DNA from: Bacteroidota bacterium | Lineage (GTDB): Bacteria; Bacteroidota; Bacteroidia; UKL13-3 | Direction of reading: 5' to 3' | DNA length: 56,691 nt | Assembly (NCBI GenBank): GCA_947453415.1 | Contig: CANGGG010000010.1 | Coordinates: 1 to 56,691, forward strand | Part shown: positions 25,250 to 34,492 of the stretch, piece after piece | How the letters are laid out: every line of letters begins with the position of its first letter | Position numbering within the stretch: position 1 is the first letter of the stretch | Translations under genes and position numbers: made by a program | The notes under the pieces: model-generated | Databases searched by the model: none | Told to the model about the DNA's origin: nothing | Seen by the model: only the letters and a program-made list of their open reading frames with translations

Positions 25250-26143
25250 TTATTTTATTTTTTTAACTATAAATAATAAAGTTGAATATTCGTTAGTTAC
25301 CATAGCGCTACAATTTGAAATTAGACCATTTATAGCGCCTTTAAGCATAGTAAAATTATTTTTCTGATGTATTTCACTTCTCATAGAAATATATGGAGCA
25401 TCAAATATTAATGGCTTTATTTCTATAATTTCAAATCCGTGTTTTTCCATTAATAGTTTTATGCTAGTTCTATTAAAATGATATAAGTGTCTTGGCACAT
25501 CATAACCATCCCAATATTCTTTATATTTTTTAGCATCCCAACTATTTGAATTTGGAACAGCAATAAATAAAGTACCATCTTTTTTAAGTAAATTATTTAA
25601 TTGTTTCATTCTTTCATTTAAAAAATGTACGTGTTCTAACACATGCCATTGAGTAATTACATCATAATTATTTTGAGGTAATTGATCTAATTCTGATTCA
25701 TTTTTTACATTATAACCAAATGTATCTTTTACATATCTAATAGTATCATCACTTACGTCAACACCTATACATTCAAATGTATTATCTTTTACAGCTCCAT
25801 CTAAAAAATAACCAAGACCACAGCCTAAATCCATTAAATTTCCTGAAGAATTATATTTTTTTATTAAATTTAATTTTTGATTGATACTGTAATTTCTAAC
25901 AATATCATATATTTTATACATGATACCAAAACCCTCTTTTTTTCCAGCATGTGAAACATACTTATCACTTTGATAATACTTACCAATTTCGTTTGTATCT
26001 GGTCTTGGATTGGTAAATAAAAAAGTACATTTTTTACAACGTTGTAAGTTAAAATTTTCGCTTGTAGCTACAAAGTCAGTACAAGTTAATTCATTAATTA
26101 ATTCATTGTGTCCACAAACTAGACAAGTATTTAAATTTTCCAT
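25250..26143 (-). CDS. SAM-dependent methyltransferase with N-terminal zinc ribbon
   Basis: 297 residues. Two Cys pairs at the N-terminus (CLVCGH and CKKC) form a probable zinc ribbon. A class I methyltransferase fold follows, with the SAM-binding NLMDLGCGLGYFLD motif near residues 95-108 and the QWHVLEHV motif. The arrangement resembles class I enzymes linked to polysaccharide or lipid modification in Bacteroidota; the substrate is unknown. ATG 26143 is chosen over an in-frame start at 26203, which would overlap mnmG by 50 nt and add a non-homologous hydrophobic extension. It starts 7 nt after the mnmG stop, consistent with an operon. Confidence 0.87.
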   Translation of the reverse strand: MENLNTCLVCGHNELINELTCTDFVATSENFNLQRCKKCTFLFTNPRPDTNEIGKYYQSDKYVSHAGKKEGFGIMYKIYDIVRNYSINQKLNLIKKYNSSGNLMDLGCGLGYFLDGAVKDNTFECIGVDVSDDTIRYVKDTFGYNVKNESELDQLPQNNYDVITQWHVLEHVHFLNERMKQLNNLLKKDGTLFIAVPNSNSWDAKKYKEYWDGYDVPRHLYHFNRTSIKLLMEKHGFEIIEIKPLIFDAPYISMRSEIHQKNNFTMLKGAINGLISNCSAMVTNEYSTLLFIVKKIK

Positions 26144-26150
26144 ATTATAT

Positions 26151-28013
26151 TTAACGGCCCAAATGTACCAATAAAACTGAAATATCTGAAGGAGAAATTC
26201 CACTTATTCTTGCTGCTTGTCCTAATGTTCTTGGTTTTTGTTTTATAAATTTTTCTCGAGCTTCACTACTAATATTATGAATGGTTGAATAATCAAAATT
26301 GTCGTAAATCACTACATTTTCTAACCTATTCATTTTGTCAACCATTAATTGTTCTTTTTCTATATAACCTTCATATTTCATCAATATTTCAGCTTGTAAT
26401 AAATTATCTTCTGAATAATCCTTTAGAAAGTTTTTTACTAATGGAATTTGATCATTCAATATATTAATATCTAATTGTGGCCTTGTTACAATTTGCATTA
26501 ATTTATAATTTTGGGGAATGTCAGTAGTATTATATTCTTTCAATAATGGATTTATTTCCTCTGGTATTACTGAAGTTTTCTTAAAAAATTTAATAATTTC
26601 ATTGGTATTTTTTATTTTTTCCTTTACATCATCTAATCTTTCATTACTCGCTAAACCAATTTTATTTCCCAATTCTGTTAATCTAATATCAGCATTATCT
26701 TGTCTTAAAAGTATTCTATATTCAGCCCTAGATGTAAACATTCTATAAGGCTCATCGGTACCTTTATTTATTAAATCATCAATTAAAACACCAATATATG
26801 CCTCTGATCTTTTTAAGATAAAATCTTCTTTTTCATTTAATTTATTATGTGCATTTATTCCTGCCATTAAACCTTGGCAAGCAGCTTCTTCATATCCTGT
26901 TGTTCCATTTATTTGTCCAGCAAAATATAGATTTTCCACTAAATGAGTTTCTAAAGTTAACTTCAATTGTGTGGGTGGAAAATAATCATATTCTATAGCG
27001 TATCCAGGTCTAAACATTTTAGCATTTTCAAAACCAGGAATCATTTTCATTGCTTTTAATTGTATATAATCGGGCAAAGAAGTTGAAAATCCATTTACAT
27101 ATATTTCAATTGTACTCCAACCCTCTGGCTCCACAAATATTTGATGCCTATCTCTTTCAGCAAATCTGTTAATTTTATCTTCTATTGAAGGGCAATATCT
27201 TGGTCCTAATCCTTTAATTCTACCGGCATACATAGGAGAATCATCAAATCCAGTTCTTAATATATCGTGAACTTTTTCATTGGTATATGTTATCCAACAA
27301 GGTTTTTGATTAACTACAGCTGTTGTATTTGTATATGAAAATTTACCTGGATTATCATCTCCTTCTTGTCTTTCCATTAAGTTATAATTCAGCGTTCTAC
27401 CATCTACCCTTGGTGGAGTTCCCGTTTTCATTCTTCCACTTTCAAAACCTAATGCTATTAGTTGCTCAGTTATTCCAGTTGCTGATTTTTCTCCAATTCT
27501 ACCACCTCCAAATTGTTTCTGACCTATATGTATCAAACCGTTTAAAAATGTTCCATTTGTTAAAATCACTGCTTTAGAATAAATATTTAAACCCATTCCA
27601 GTCTTTACTCCAACTAACTTACCTTTTTCTATTAAAAGACCTGAAACCATATCTTGCCAAAAATCTACGTTTTTGTTTTCTTCTAACATTTCTCTCCAAT
27701 ATTGAGAAAACATCATTCTGTCTATTTGTGCCCTTGGGCTAAACATGGCTGGTCCTTTCGATCTATTTAGTAATCTAAATTGTATTGTCGATTTATCTGA
27801 AACTATTCCAGAACCACCACCTAAAGCATCTATTTCCCTTACTATTTGACCTTTAGCTACCCCACCCATGGCTGGATTACAACTCATTTGAGCTATTTTA
27901 TTCATATCCATGGTTATAAGCAATACCTTGCTTCCCATATTTGCTGCAGATGCAGCAGCTTCACATCCAGCATGACCAGCACCAACAACTATTATATCGT
28001 ATTTATCTAACAT
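26151..28013 (-). CDS. mnmG: tRNA uridine-5-carboxymethylaminomethyl(34) synthesis enzyme
   Basis: 620 residues. The FAD-binding GAGHAGCEA is at residues 11-19, followed by SCNPAMGG and [13 protein letters not shown]. Later family motifs are [38 protein letters not shown] and the C-terminal LLVHLGR. With MnmE it modifies the wobble uridine of several tRNAs. It sits between ybeY and a methyltransferase in a leftward operon; the 21-nt gap to ybeY is almost entirely a parS-like site. Confidence 0.97.
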   Translation of the reverse strand: MLDKYDIIVVGAGHAGCEAAASAANMGSKVLLITMDMNKIAQMSCNPAMGGVAKGQIVREIDALGGGSGIVSDKSTIQFRLLNRSKGPAMFSPRAQIDRMMFSQYWREMLEENKNVDFWQDMVSGLLIEKGKLVGVKTGMGLNIYSKAVILTNGTFLNGLIHIGQKQFGGGRIGEKSATGITEQLIALGFESGRMKTGTPPRVDGRTLNYNLMERQEGDDNPGKFSYTNTTAVVNQKPCWITYTNEKVHDILRTGFDDSPMYAGRIKGLGPRYCPSIEDKINRFAERDRHQIFVEPEGWSTIEIYVNGFSTSLPDYIQLKAMKMIPGFENAKMFRPGYAIEYDYFPPTQLKLTLETHLVENLYFAGQINGTTGYEEAACQGLMAGINAHNKLNEKEDFILKRSEAYIGVLIDDLINKGTDEPYRMFTSRAEYRILLRQDNADIRLTELGNKIGLASNERLDDVKEKIKNTNEIIKFFKKTSVIPEEINPLLKEYNTTDIPQNYKLMQIVTRPQLDINILNDQIPLVKNFLKDYSEDNLLQAEILMKYEGYIEKEQLMVDKMNRLENVVIYDNFDYSTIHNISSEAREKFIKQKPRTLGQAARISGISPSDISVLLVHLGR

Positions 28014-28018
28014 TTTTT

Positions 28019-28034
28019 TGTTCCACGTGAAACT
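28019..28034. promoter_or_regulatory. parS-like ParB-binding site 1
   Basis: TGTTCCACGTGAAACT matches 15 of 16 positions of the bacterial parS consensus TGTTNCACGTGAAACA. It fills the gap between ybeY and mnmG. Confidence 0.75.
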
Positions 28035-28448
28035 TTATCGATTACTTAAGTAATAATTTTCTTTTTCTCTCATCTTTTTTGATTCTTTAGATGATTTGTC
28101 TTTATAACCACACAAATGAAGTACACCATGAATAATTACTCTATGAAGTTCATCTGTAAATGATTCTTTTAAAATTTTTGCGTTTTCTTTTACCCTATCA
28201 ACACTAATATAAATATCACCTTCAATATTTTCATTTTTATTATTCAGTTCAAATGTTATGATATCTGTATAATAATTATGTTTTAAAGCATTGTTATTTA
28301 ATTCTAAAATAAAATCATCTGAACAAAAGTTAAATGAAATAAAATTTACATTTTTCTTTTCAGCTTCTATACTTTTTAAAATCCACTTTTTTATTTTTAT
28401 TTTATTTTTAATTCTAAAATTATTATCAATATTATTATATGATATCAT
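28035..28448 (-). CDS. ybeY: Endoribonuclease YbeY / rRNA maturation factor
   Basis: 137 residues. The conserved block HGVLHLCGYKDKSSKE lies near residues 109-124 and carries two of the three zinc-ligand histidines; the third His of the usual HGxLHLxGYDH motif is replaced by an Asp/Lys pair, as I recall is usual in Bacteroidota. The protein acts in 16S rRNA 3' maturation and ribosome quality control. The start ATG overlaps the stop of the upstream T9SS type B gene as TAATG, indicating translational coupling. Confidence 0.9.
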   Translation of the reverse strand: MISYNNIDNNFRIKNKIKIKKWILKSIEAEKKNVNFISFNFCSDDFILELNNNALKHNYYTDIITFELNNKNENIEGDIYISVDRVKENAKILKESFTDELHRVIIHGVLHLCGYKDKSSKESKKMREKENYYLSNR

Positions 28449-30175
28449 TATCTTATTATAGTAACAGTGCCTTTTTTATTAACCTCTTTGCCGTCTAAAC
28501 CAACAATATTTGCTTCATAAACATAGGTTTCGGTTTCCGCAAAATTATTGTTTAAATCAGTTAAATCCCAACCAATATTTAAATCTCTAATTTCTTTTAC
28601 TAATAACCCCCATCTATTATATATATTCATTTTTGATTTTGAATAATCTATAAATACACCAACTGGTTTAAAACTATTTGAATTAGAACGAGAAACAACT
28701 GCATCAGGAAAAAACACAGCTAAACCACCTACTATGCACACCGAATTTGATGTGCTTGTATATCCACTAATATTTTCTACTGCAATTAATTTATAACATA
28801 GTTTTTCAACAGACAAATCCTCATTCATTACATTGTCAATATAATTACTATCTACAGTACTACCTTTTTGGTTAAATGGTTTTGTTATATCTTCATTAAT
28901 CCTTGTTTCTCTGTATATTATATATTTTTCTACCCCACTGTTCCACGTGAAATATTTGTTCCACCAAAGTTTACTTTCTCCAGCGCCCTGTATGTTTTCT
29001 AAGATTATATTGGTTGATATTGTAGTTGTGTCATTATAAATCCCACAACTGTTTTTAGAAACCAAATAATAATACACTCTTCTATTTCCTGTTTCTGTTA
29101 AGTCAATAATATTTATTGGAGATGTTATGTTATTTAAAGTTTTATATAATGAATAGTTTAATGCATCAGTTGATTTTAATATATTTATTTCAGATAAATC
29201 AGAGTATGTGTTGAACCCAATATTTATATTTATATTATTATCTAATGTAACATAATTTATTTTTAAGTTTTGATTTGAATTTCTATTTCCTGTTACAAAA
29301 GAAACATTATTTGAGCTGCTTCTGTAGTTTACATATTTACTGTTTACAGCCGCTACATAATAATCTACTGTTTCATTTGTAGTTGTTTTTATTGAGTAAT
29401 TTGTGGTCGCATTGCTTACACTGTCTATCAAATAATAGTTTGATTTGTTTAGCATTTTATAAATATAATAGTATTTAATACTATCGCTCCAACCAATATA
29501 TTTAGTCCAATTTAAGTTTATTATATTTTTACAGGTATCTATGGAACCCTTTAAATTGATTGTATAATGATAGTCTTCAGTTAAATAATCCCATCTTTTT
29601 GTACAACTATCTACTGCAGCAATTACGTATTTTAATGGGTTTGATTTTGGATTTCCACCTGATATTTTGTCTATATAAAAAGTATCGGTAATTCCCGATT
29701 TTATTGGATTATCATTAAATAAATCAACATACCAAAAACTTGGATAATTGTTTTTCTCCCAAACAATTACAGGATATTCGGAATCAATGTCAACTGTTAC
29801 ATATGCAATTTTACTTTTTGGTAAATTAAAGCTTGCTACATTTTGTGTGTCTGTTATGCAACTACCATTTAATTCGTATAAACAAATAATAAAATATTCC
29901 CAGTTTTTATTACTAGGAACATTAGCGTTTAAATGTAAAAAATAGGTGTTTTTTATATTAGTATCTGTATATAAAAGAGTAAAAGGGTCTGATGCTTTAT
30001 CTCTACCATATACTTGATATTCTTTAAATGGTGTTGGAAACACACTATTATTATTCCAATAAAGTTCATTATTTAAAACTGATCTACATATTCTTCTGAT
30101 TCCACATCCATATTGTGCATGTGCAATTTTTGTTAAAAATATAACGAGTAATAATATGTAAATTTTTTTTATCAA
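28448..30175 (-). CDS. Secreted protein with T9SS type B (gliding motility-associated) C-terminal domain
   Basis: 575 residues with a signal peptide ending AHAQ. Repeated beta-sandwich segments resembling fibronectin III domains follow. The C-terminal ~90 residues, from NSFKPVGVF through MNIYNRWGLLVKE to WDLTD and EANIVGLDGKEVNKKGTV, form the CHU_C/T9SS type B domain. It is exported by the T9SS and probably secreted or loosely bound. It starts 2 nt after the M16 gene and overlaps ybeY by 1 nt, so surface export and ribosome maturation genes share a transcript. A parS-like site lies in its coding region. Confidence 0.87.
   Translation of the reverse strand: MIKKIYILLLVIFLTKIAHAQYGCGIRRICRSVLNNELYWNNNSVFPTPFKEYQVYGRDKASDPFTLLYTDTNIKNTYFLHLNANVPSNKNWEYFIICLYELNGSCITDTQNVASFNLPKSKIAYVTVDIDSEYPVIVWEKNNYPSFWYVDLFNDNPIKSGITDTFYIDKISGGNPKSNPLKYVIAAVDSCTKRWDYLTEDYHYTINLKGSIDTCKNIINLNWTKYIGWSDSIKYYYIYKMLNKSNYYLIDSVSNATTNYSIKTTTNETVDYYVAAVNSKYVNYRSSSNNVSFVTGNRNSNQNLKINYVTLDNNININIGFNTYSDLSEINILKSTDALNYSLYKTLNNITSPINIIDLTETGNRRVYYYLVSKNSCGIYNDTTTISTNIILENIQGAGESKLWWNKYFTWNSGVEKYIIYRETRINEDITKPFNQKGSTVDSNYIDNVMNEDLSVEKLCYKLIAVENISGYTSTSNSVCIVGGLAVFFPDAVVSRSNSNSFKPVGVFIDYSKSKMNIYNRWGLLVKEIRDLNIGWDLTDLNNNFAETETYVYEANIVGLDGKEVNKKGTVTIIR
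28937..28952. promoter_or_regulatory. parS-like ParB-binding site 2
   Basis: TGTTCCACGTGAAATA, 15 of 16 positions of the parS consensus, inside the T9SS type B gene and 918 bp from site 1. Confidence 0.7.
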
Positions 30176-30177
30176 AA

Positions 30178-31458
30178 CTACTTTGTTCCTACAATTACAC
30201 GTGTTAAATCTTCTTCTTTTAAATATAAATTTGCTAATTCTTTTAGTCTTTCCGCTGTTGTATTTTTAATTATTTCTATAAATTCATAGAAATATTTGTA
30301 TTCTAAATCAAAATCTTTCAGTATTTTAAAACGATCGGCTAAGCTAAAAGGCCCGTCTATACTACGTAAAAATGATCCTAAAAGATAGTTTTTAGCTGTT
30401 TTGAGTTCTTTTTCTCCTATCAATTCGTTTCTTAACCTTGCTAGTTCTTTGAATATTTCTTTTATACCAGTTTCACTTAACTCATTATTCATTTCCGTAT
30501 CTATATACCAACAAGCATCAAAAGGATAGGCTTCTATAGCTGAATATATTCCATAAGTTAATCCCTTTTCTTCACGTATATTTTTCATTAATCGTGACCC
30601 AAAATAACCACCTAATATTAAATTTAGTAATTGCATTTCTCTGAAGTCGGGATGATTTCTATTGAATAATCGTCTTCCAATTCTAATTGCACTTTGAACT
30701 GAATTTGTCTTATCTATGTATAAATCAGCAGGTTCTGTTCTTTTAGCCATGTATTTTTTAGCTATATTATCATAAACCTTAAACGTATTTGAGCCAATAT
30801 ATGTATTTATTATTTTTATAGTTTCATTGTCAACATAACCTGATGCCAAAATATATTTTAAACCCTTTTGAAAATGATTTTTATAAAAATCAACTAATTG
30901 TTCTTTCTGAATAGATTCAATATCTGAAATATTAGAATATGAACCATATAGTGTGTTTTCTCCAAATATTGCTTGATTAAAAGCCCTTCTCACTAAATAT
31001 GAATTTCTTTCTTCGTTAACTTTTAAGTTTTGAATGGCATTTTTCTTCAATATTTCTAAATCATTTTCAGGAAATATGGAATCGTTAAGTATTTCAACTA
31101 TAAATGGTAAGCAATTAGTTAAGTGTTTGTTTAAACAATATAATGTAATAATAGCTTCCTCTGATGTGTTTTTTGTTTGAAAATAGGCACCATAAAAATC
31201 AAGTTTTTCAGCTAATTCAGCAGCTGAATATTTGCTAGTTCCTTCACTTAACATTTTGCATGTAAAGTTAGCCTGGCTTTTAAAATCTTGAACATTTATT
31301 CCTGCATCAAAAACCAAATCTATTTTTATAACCTCTTCATTACTAGCATTTATAGTATATAGTTTTATGCCATTTGTTAAAATATTTTCCTGAGCTTCTT
31401 TAATATTAATACTCTTTATTTCCACCACATTGGGTGAACTTTTTCTATTTAGTGTCAT
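30178..31458 (-). CDS. M16-family peptidase-like subunit, catalytically inactive
   Basis: 426 residues. The M16 fold is recognisable: GINVQDFKSQANFTCKMLSEGTSKYSA corresponds to the first domain, but the HxxEH zinc motif is absent. The C-terminal signature GGYFGSRLMKNIREEKGLTYGIYSA, with the Arg/Tyr pair that contacts substrate in active pairs, is present. By analogy with mitochondrial processing peptidase and other bacterial M16 pairs, it forms a heterodimer with the product of the upstream gene. The two reading frames overlap by 14 nt. Confidence 0.9.
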   Translation of the reverse strand: MTLNRKSSPNVVEIKSINIKEAQENILTNGIKLYTINASNEEVIKIDLVFDAGINVQDFKSQANFTCKMLSEGTSKYSAAELAEKLDFYGAYFQTKNTSEEAIITLYCLNKHLTNCLPFIVEILNDSIFPENDLEILKKNAIQNLKVNEERNSYLVRRAFNQAIFGENTLYGSYSNISDIESIQKEQLVDFYKNHFQKGLKYILASGYVDNETIKIINTYIGSNTFKVYDNIAKKYMAKRTEPADLYIDKTNSVQSAIRIGRRLFNRNHPDFREMQLLNLILGGYFGSRLMKNIREEKGLTYGIYSAIEAYPFDACWYIDTEMNNELSETGIKEIFKELARLRNELIGEKELKTAKNYLLGSFLRSIDGPFSLADRFKILKDFDLEYKYFYEFIEIIKNTTAERLKELANLYLKEEDLTRVIVGTK

Positions 31459-32695
31459 TTTTTTTTGATAAATAATAAAGAGTTGAACAATTTGTAGGAA
31501 TCAATATTTGATGAGCAATATTTATAATATCTGCTTCTGTAACTTTTAAATAAGAATTTGCTTCCGTGTTAACTAATTCAATATTACCCAAAACCCAAGC
31601 ATATGCCAGTTTCATTGCTTTGTTTAAAACAGTCATATCATTGAAACGAATATTTGTTTCTGATTTATTTTTAATTTTTGTTAACTCATTAGTTCCAACG
31701 CCATTGGTTTTAAAGTCTTCTAGGGTGTTTAAAATGGCATTTTCAGCGGTTTCCATACTTACTCCTTTGCTTAGTTTTCCTTCTATCATCAATAAGCCAG
31801 CTTCCACATCTCCGCTTATATAAGCGTCTAATTCACTGAAAAGGTTTTTGTTTTTTACCAAATCAATGTAAAACCTTGACGATTTTCCTGCTCCCAAAAT
31901 ATCTGTGAGCATATCGGCAGCAAAATATTTTTCATCTGTTCTGGCCGGCATGTGATATGCTTTTACAATCATATCCAATGGAACATCAGCATATACAGTT
32001 TCTGTTCTGGCTTCATTTTGTTTTGGTTCTTGACTGTAACTAGGTTTAACAAAGTTTTGCGATGGAATAGGCGCAAACCATTTATTTACTAGTGTTTTAC
32101 ATGTATCTAAGTCTAAATTTCCAGCTAAAACCAATACCGCATTATTTGGACAATAAAAGTTTTTGAAAAAAGTTTTTACATCATCAAGGGTGGCGTTTTC
32201 TATATGGCTTATTTCTTTTCCAATTGTAGGCCAATTATACGGATGAACTTTATAAGCTAAAGGCAGAATTTTTAACCAAACATCTCCATAAGGCTGATTT
32301 AAATAACGCTCCTTAAACTCTTCAATAACTACATTTCGTTGAATATCTAAGCTTTCTTGGCTAAAGTCTAAACTTAACATTCTATCACTTTCTAGCCAAA
32401 ATCCAGTTTCAATATTATTAGCTGGTAACGTTAAATAATAATTTGTAATATCATTGCTTGTAAAAGCATTACTCTCGCCACTTGCGTCTTGAAGAACGGT
32501 GTCAAATTCTTCAATATTTACAGACCCTCCAAACATTAAGTGTTCAAATAAATGCGCAAAACCTGTTTTATTAGGATTTTCGTATTTTGATCCCACATTA
32601 TAAAGCATATTTAAAACACAAAGTTGTGTGCTATCATCAAAATGATGAATTATATGTAGGCCATTGGCCAATTGAAACTGATTATATTTGATCAA
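31445..32695 (-). CDS. M16-family zinc peptidase, catalytic subunit
   Basis: 416 residues. The inverted zinc motif HLFEH (in GFAHLFEHLMFGGS) lies near residues 48-52, with the downstream Glu in the VVIEEFKER region. No signal peptide is visible, so a cytoplasmic location is suggested. It is the active partner of the following M16-like subunit. The only initiator in frame is TTG at 32695; no ATG or GTG precedes the conserved NQFQLANGL start. It heads the leftward block that continues through ybeY and mnmG. Confidence 0.92.
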   Translation of the reverse strand: MIKYNQFQLANGLHIIHHFDDSTQLCVLNMLYNVGSKYENPNKTGFAHLFEHLMFGGSVNIEEFDTVLQDASGESNAFTSNDITNYYLTLPANNIETGFWLESDRMLSLDFSQESLDIQRNVVIEEFKERYLNQPYGDVWLKILPLAYKVHPYNWPTIGKEISHIENATLDDVKTFFKNFYCPNNAVLVLAGNLDLDTCKTLVNKWFAPIPSQNFVKPSYSQEPKQNEARTETVYADVPLDMIVKAYHMPARTDEKYFAADMLTDILGAGKSSRFYIDLVKNKNLFSELDAYISGDVEAGLLMIEGKLSKGVSMETAENAILNTLEDFKTNGVGTNELTKIKNKSETNIRFNDMTVLNKAMKLAYAWVLGNIELVNTEANSYLKVTEADIINIAHQILIPTNCSTLYYLSKKNDTK

Positions 32696-33092
32696 AATTT
32701 ATTTTTTTATAAAATTTATTATTGATGCAAAAATAGGAGAGAAGCAATCATAATTTTAAACCATTACTTCACACTTAAACGCACAAATTGAAAAGCTGTA
32801 TATTTTTATTGAACAATAAAAGAACTGAATAGTTGTTTTTATTAATGATAGCTTGTATTTATTTCAATATTTTGTTTTTACTTTAAAGCTTTATTCCAAT
32901 TAATATATAATGGTTTAAGTATATTGTAATTTATATAAAACACATAAAACTAATCTAATAAAAAGACAAAAATGTCGCAATTGAGTTTATTACCAATAAA
33001 ACCAATCTTTAAGGTGAATATTTATTCCATATATTGTACCAAAATCCAATATATTTTGTTTTTGAGAATATAATCAATTATTTTGCTTTAAA
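32696..33092. other. 397-nt AT-rich non-coding region between divergent genes
   Basis: Apart from the -7 box at 32728-32735 and the motif AATGTCGCAATT at 32971-32982 (shared in reverse complement with 23469-23480), I see no gene, RNA or hairpin here. It separates the M16 operon from the pseudouridine synthase gene. Confidence 0.5.
32728..32735 (-). promoter_or_regulatory. Putative -7 box of the M16-ybeY-mnmG operon
   Basis: TATTTTTG on the minus strand, exact TAnnTTTG, 32 nt before the TTG start of the catalytic M16 gene. No clear -33 TTG. Confidence 0.5.
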
Positions 33093-33767
33093 ATGTCGTA
33101 CAGAGATAAATTACAATACTTATTGGTAAAGAAATTAAATATTTCAAATGCAATGGCAAAAGAAATTATTTTATCAAATAAGGTTTTGGTAAATGCTGAA
33201 AATGTGTGCGATAACATTGAAATATTGGAAACCGATGCAGTTTTTTATAATAATGAAATTATTCAGATTGGAAAAAAATTAATATATGTCGCACTTTATA
33301 AGCCACGAGGAATAGAGTGCACCTTGAACGAAAAAATAGACCAAAATCTATCAACTATTATTAATTTTAAAGAAAAACTTTTTCCTGTCGGCCGTTTAGA
33401 CAAAGAATCGGAAGGATTATTGATTTTAACCAACGATGGTTACTATTTCAATAAAACCATAAACCCCGCAAGTGAAGTAGAAAAAGAATACGTAGTAACT
33501 GTAAATAAGCCAATTACCAATGAATTTATTATAGAAATGAGTAAAGGAGTAGAAATTTTAGGCCAAATTACATTGCCATGCATAATGGAAATTTTGGATG
33601 AATTTACCTTTAAAATTATTCTAGTACAAGGATTAAACAGACAAATAAGACGCATGTGTTTTAAGCTTAATTACATGGTAAATTGTTTAAAACGAGTAAG
33701 AATTGGAAAAATTAACCTTGAAAACTTACAGCCAAAAGAATTTAGAATAATTGATTTGGAAATGTAG
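33093..33767 (+). CDS. rRNA pseudouridine synthase, RsuA/RluB/RluF family
   Basis: 224 residues. An N-terminal S4 RNA-binding domain is followed by the catalytic block FPVGRLDKESEGLLILTNDG, in which the Asp of GRLD is the nucleophile, and by the C-terminal GLNRQIRRMCFKL. The enzyme isomerises a uridine in rRNA; the YKPRGIECT variant and short length look more like RluF than RluB, but the exact target is not certain. It converges with the LytTR regulator, 5 nt apart. Confidence 0.9.
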   Translation: MSYRDKLQYLLVKKLNISNAMAKEIILSNKVLVNAENVCDNIEILETDAVFYNNEIIQIGKKLIYVALYKPRGIECTLNEKIDQNLSTIINFKEKLFPVGRLDKESEGLLILTNDGYYFNKTINPASEVEKEYVVTVNKPITNEFIIEMSKGVEILGQITLPCIMEILDEFTFKIILVQGLNRQIRRMCFKLNYMVNCLKRVRIGKINLENLQPKEFRIIDLEM

Positions 33768-33772
33768 GTTTT

Positions 33773-34492
33773 TTATAAACTCATTAAATCCTTAAATTTA
33801 ACAGCTTGTCTGCGGCTAACTTCTACCTTCATCCCATCTTTCATATAAAACAATAAGCCGCTATTGAAAAACGGTTCTATTTTATCTAAGTAATTTAGGT
33901 TTATAATTTGCTGACGATTTGCCCTAAAAAACATTTTTGGACTTAGTCTTTCGTCCAAAGCATTTAAAGTTCTATGAATTAAAGGCTGGTATTTATCAAA
34001 GAAAATTTTAGCATAGTTCCCATTGCTTTCTATTAGTCTTATATCGTTTAATTTAACATACCAACAGCGTTCCCCATCTCTAATAAATACTTGGCTATCT
34101 TCCGCTAATTTTTGGGTTCCTCTTTGTTCATCTGCTAGCGCAATTTGCTTTTTTGCTTTTGCAATTGCTTCTCGTAAGCGACTTGTTTCTATAGGTTTTA
34201 AAATATAGTCCAGCGCATTTACCTCAAAAGCTTTGATGGCAAATTCGTTGTAAGCAGTTGTAAAAATAATAGCTGGCGATTCTATTAATTCTTCCAACAT
34301 TTCAAAACCGGTTTTTTCGGGCATTTGAATATCTAGGAAAATTAACTGCGGTTTTAGTTTGTCTATTAAGTCTAAACCCTCGTCAGCATTGCTGGCTTCA
34401 GCAATAATTTCTATATCGGTAAACTCTCTTAATAGGTTTTTTAAACCCTCGCGAGCCAATTTTTCATCGTCAATAATGATTGTTTTTATCAT
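33773..34492 (-). CDS. LytTR-family response regulator
   Basis: 239 residues. The receiver domain (1-120) has the DDE acidic pocket near residue 8, the phosphoacceptor Asp in LIFLDIQMPEKTG near 55, and Lys in YILKPIE near 105. The LytTR DNA-binding domain follows (about 140-238), with RLIESNGNYAKIFF and FFRANRQQIINLNYL. It is the output of the kinase encoded just upstream; the frames overlap as ATGA, so the pair is co-translated. Target genes are not apparent. Confidence 0.94.
   Translation of the reverse strand: MIKTIIIDDEKLAREGLKNLLREFTDIEIIAEASNADEGLDLIDKLKPQLIFLDIQMPEKTGFEMLEELIESPAIIFTTAYNEFAIKAFEVNALDYILKPIETSRLREAIAKAKKQIALADEQRGTQKLAEDSQVFIRDGERCWYVKLNDIRLIESNGNYAKIFFDKYQPLIHRTLNALDERLSPKMFFRANRQQIINLNYLDKIEPFFNSGLLFYMKDGMKVEVSRRQAVKFKDLMSL

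Noticed and set aside
30190-30205. ACACGTGT as a third parS site
   Set aside because: Only the central CACGTG core matches; flanks do not fit TGTTNCACGTGAAACA. The same applies to CACGTG near 40476 and in rpmH.
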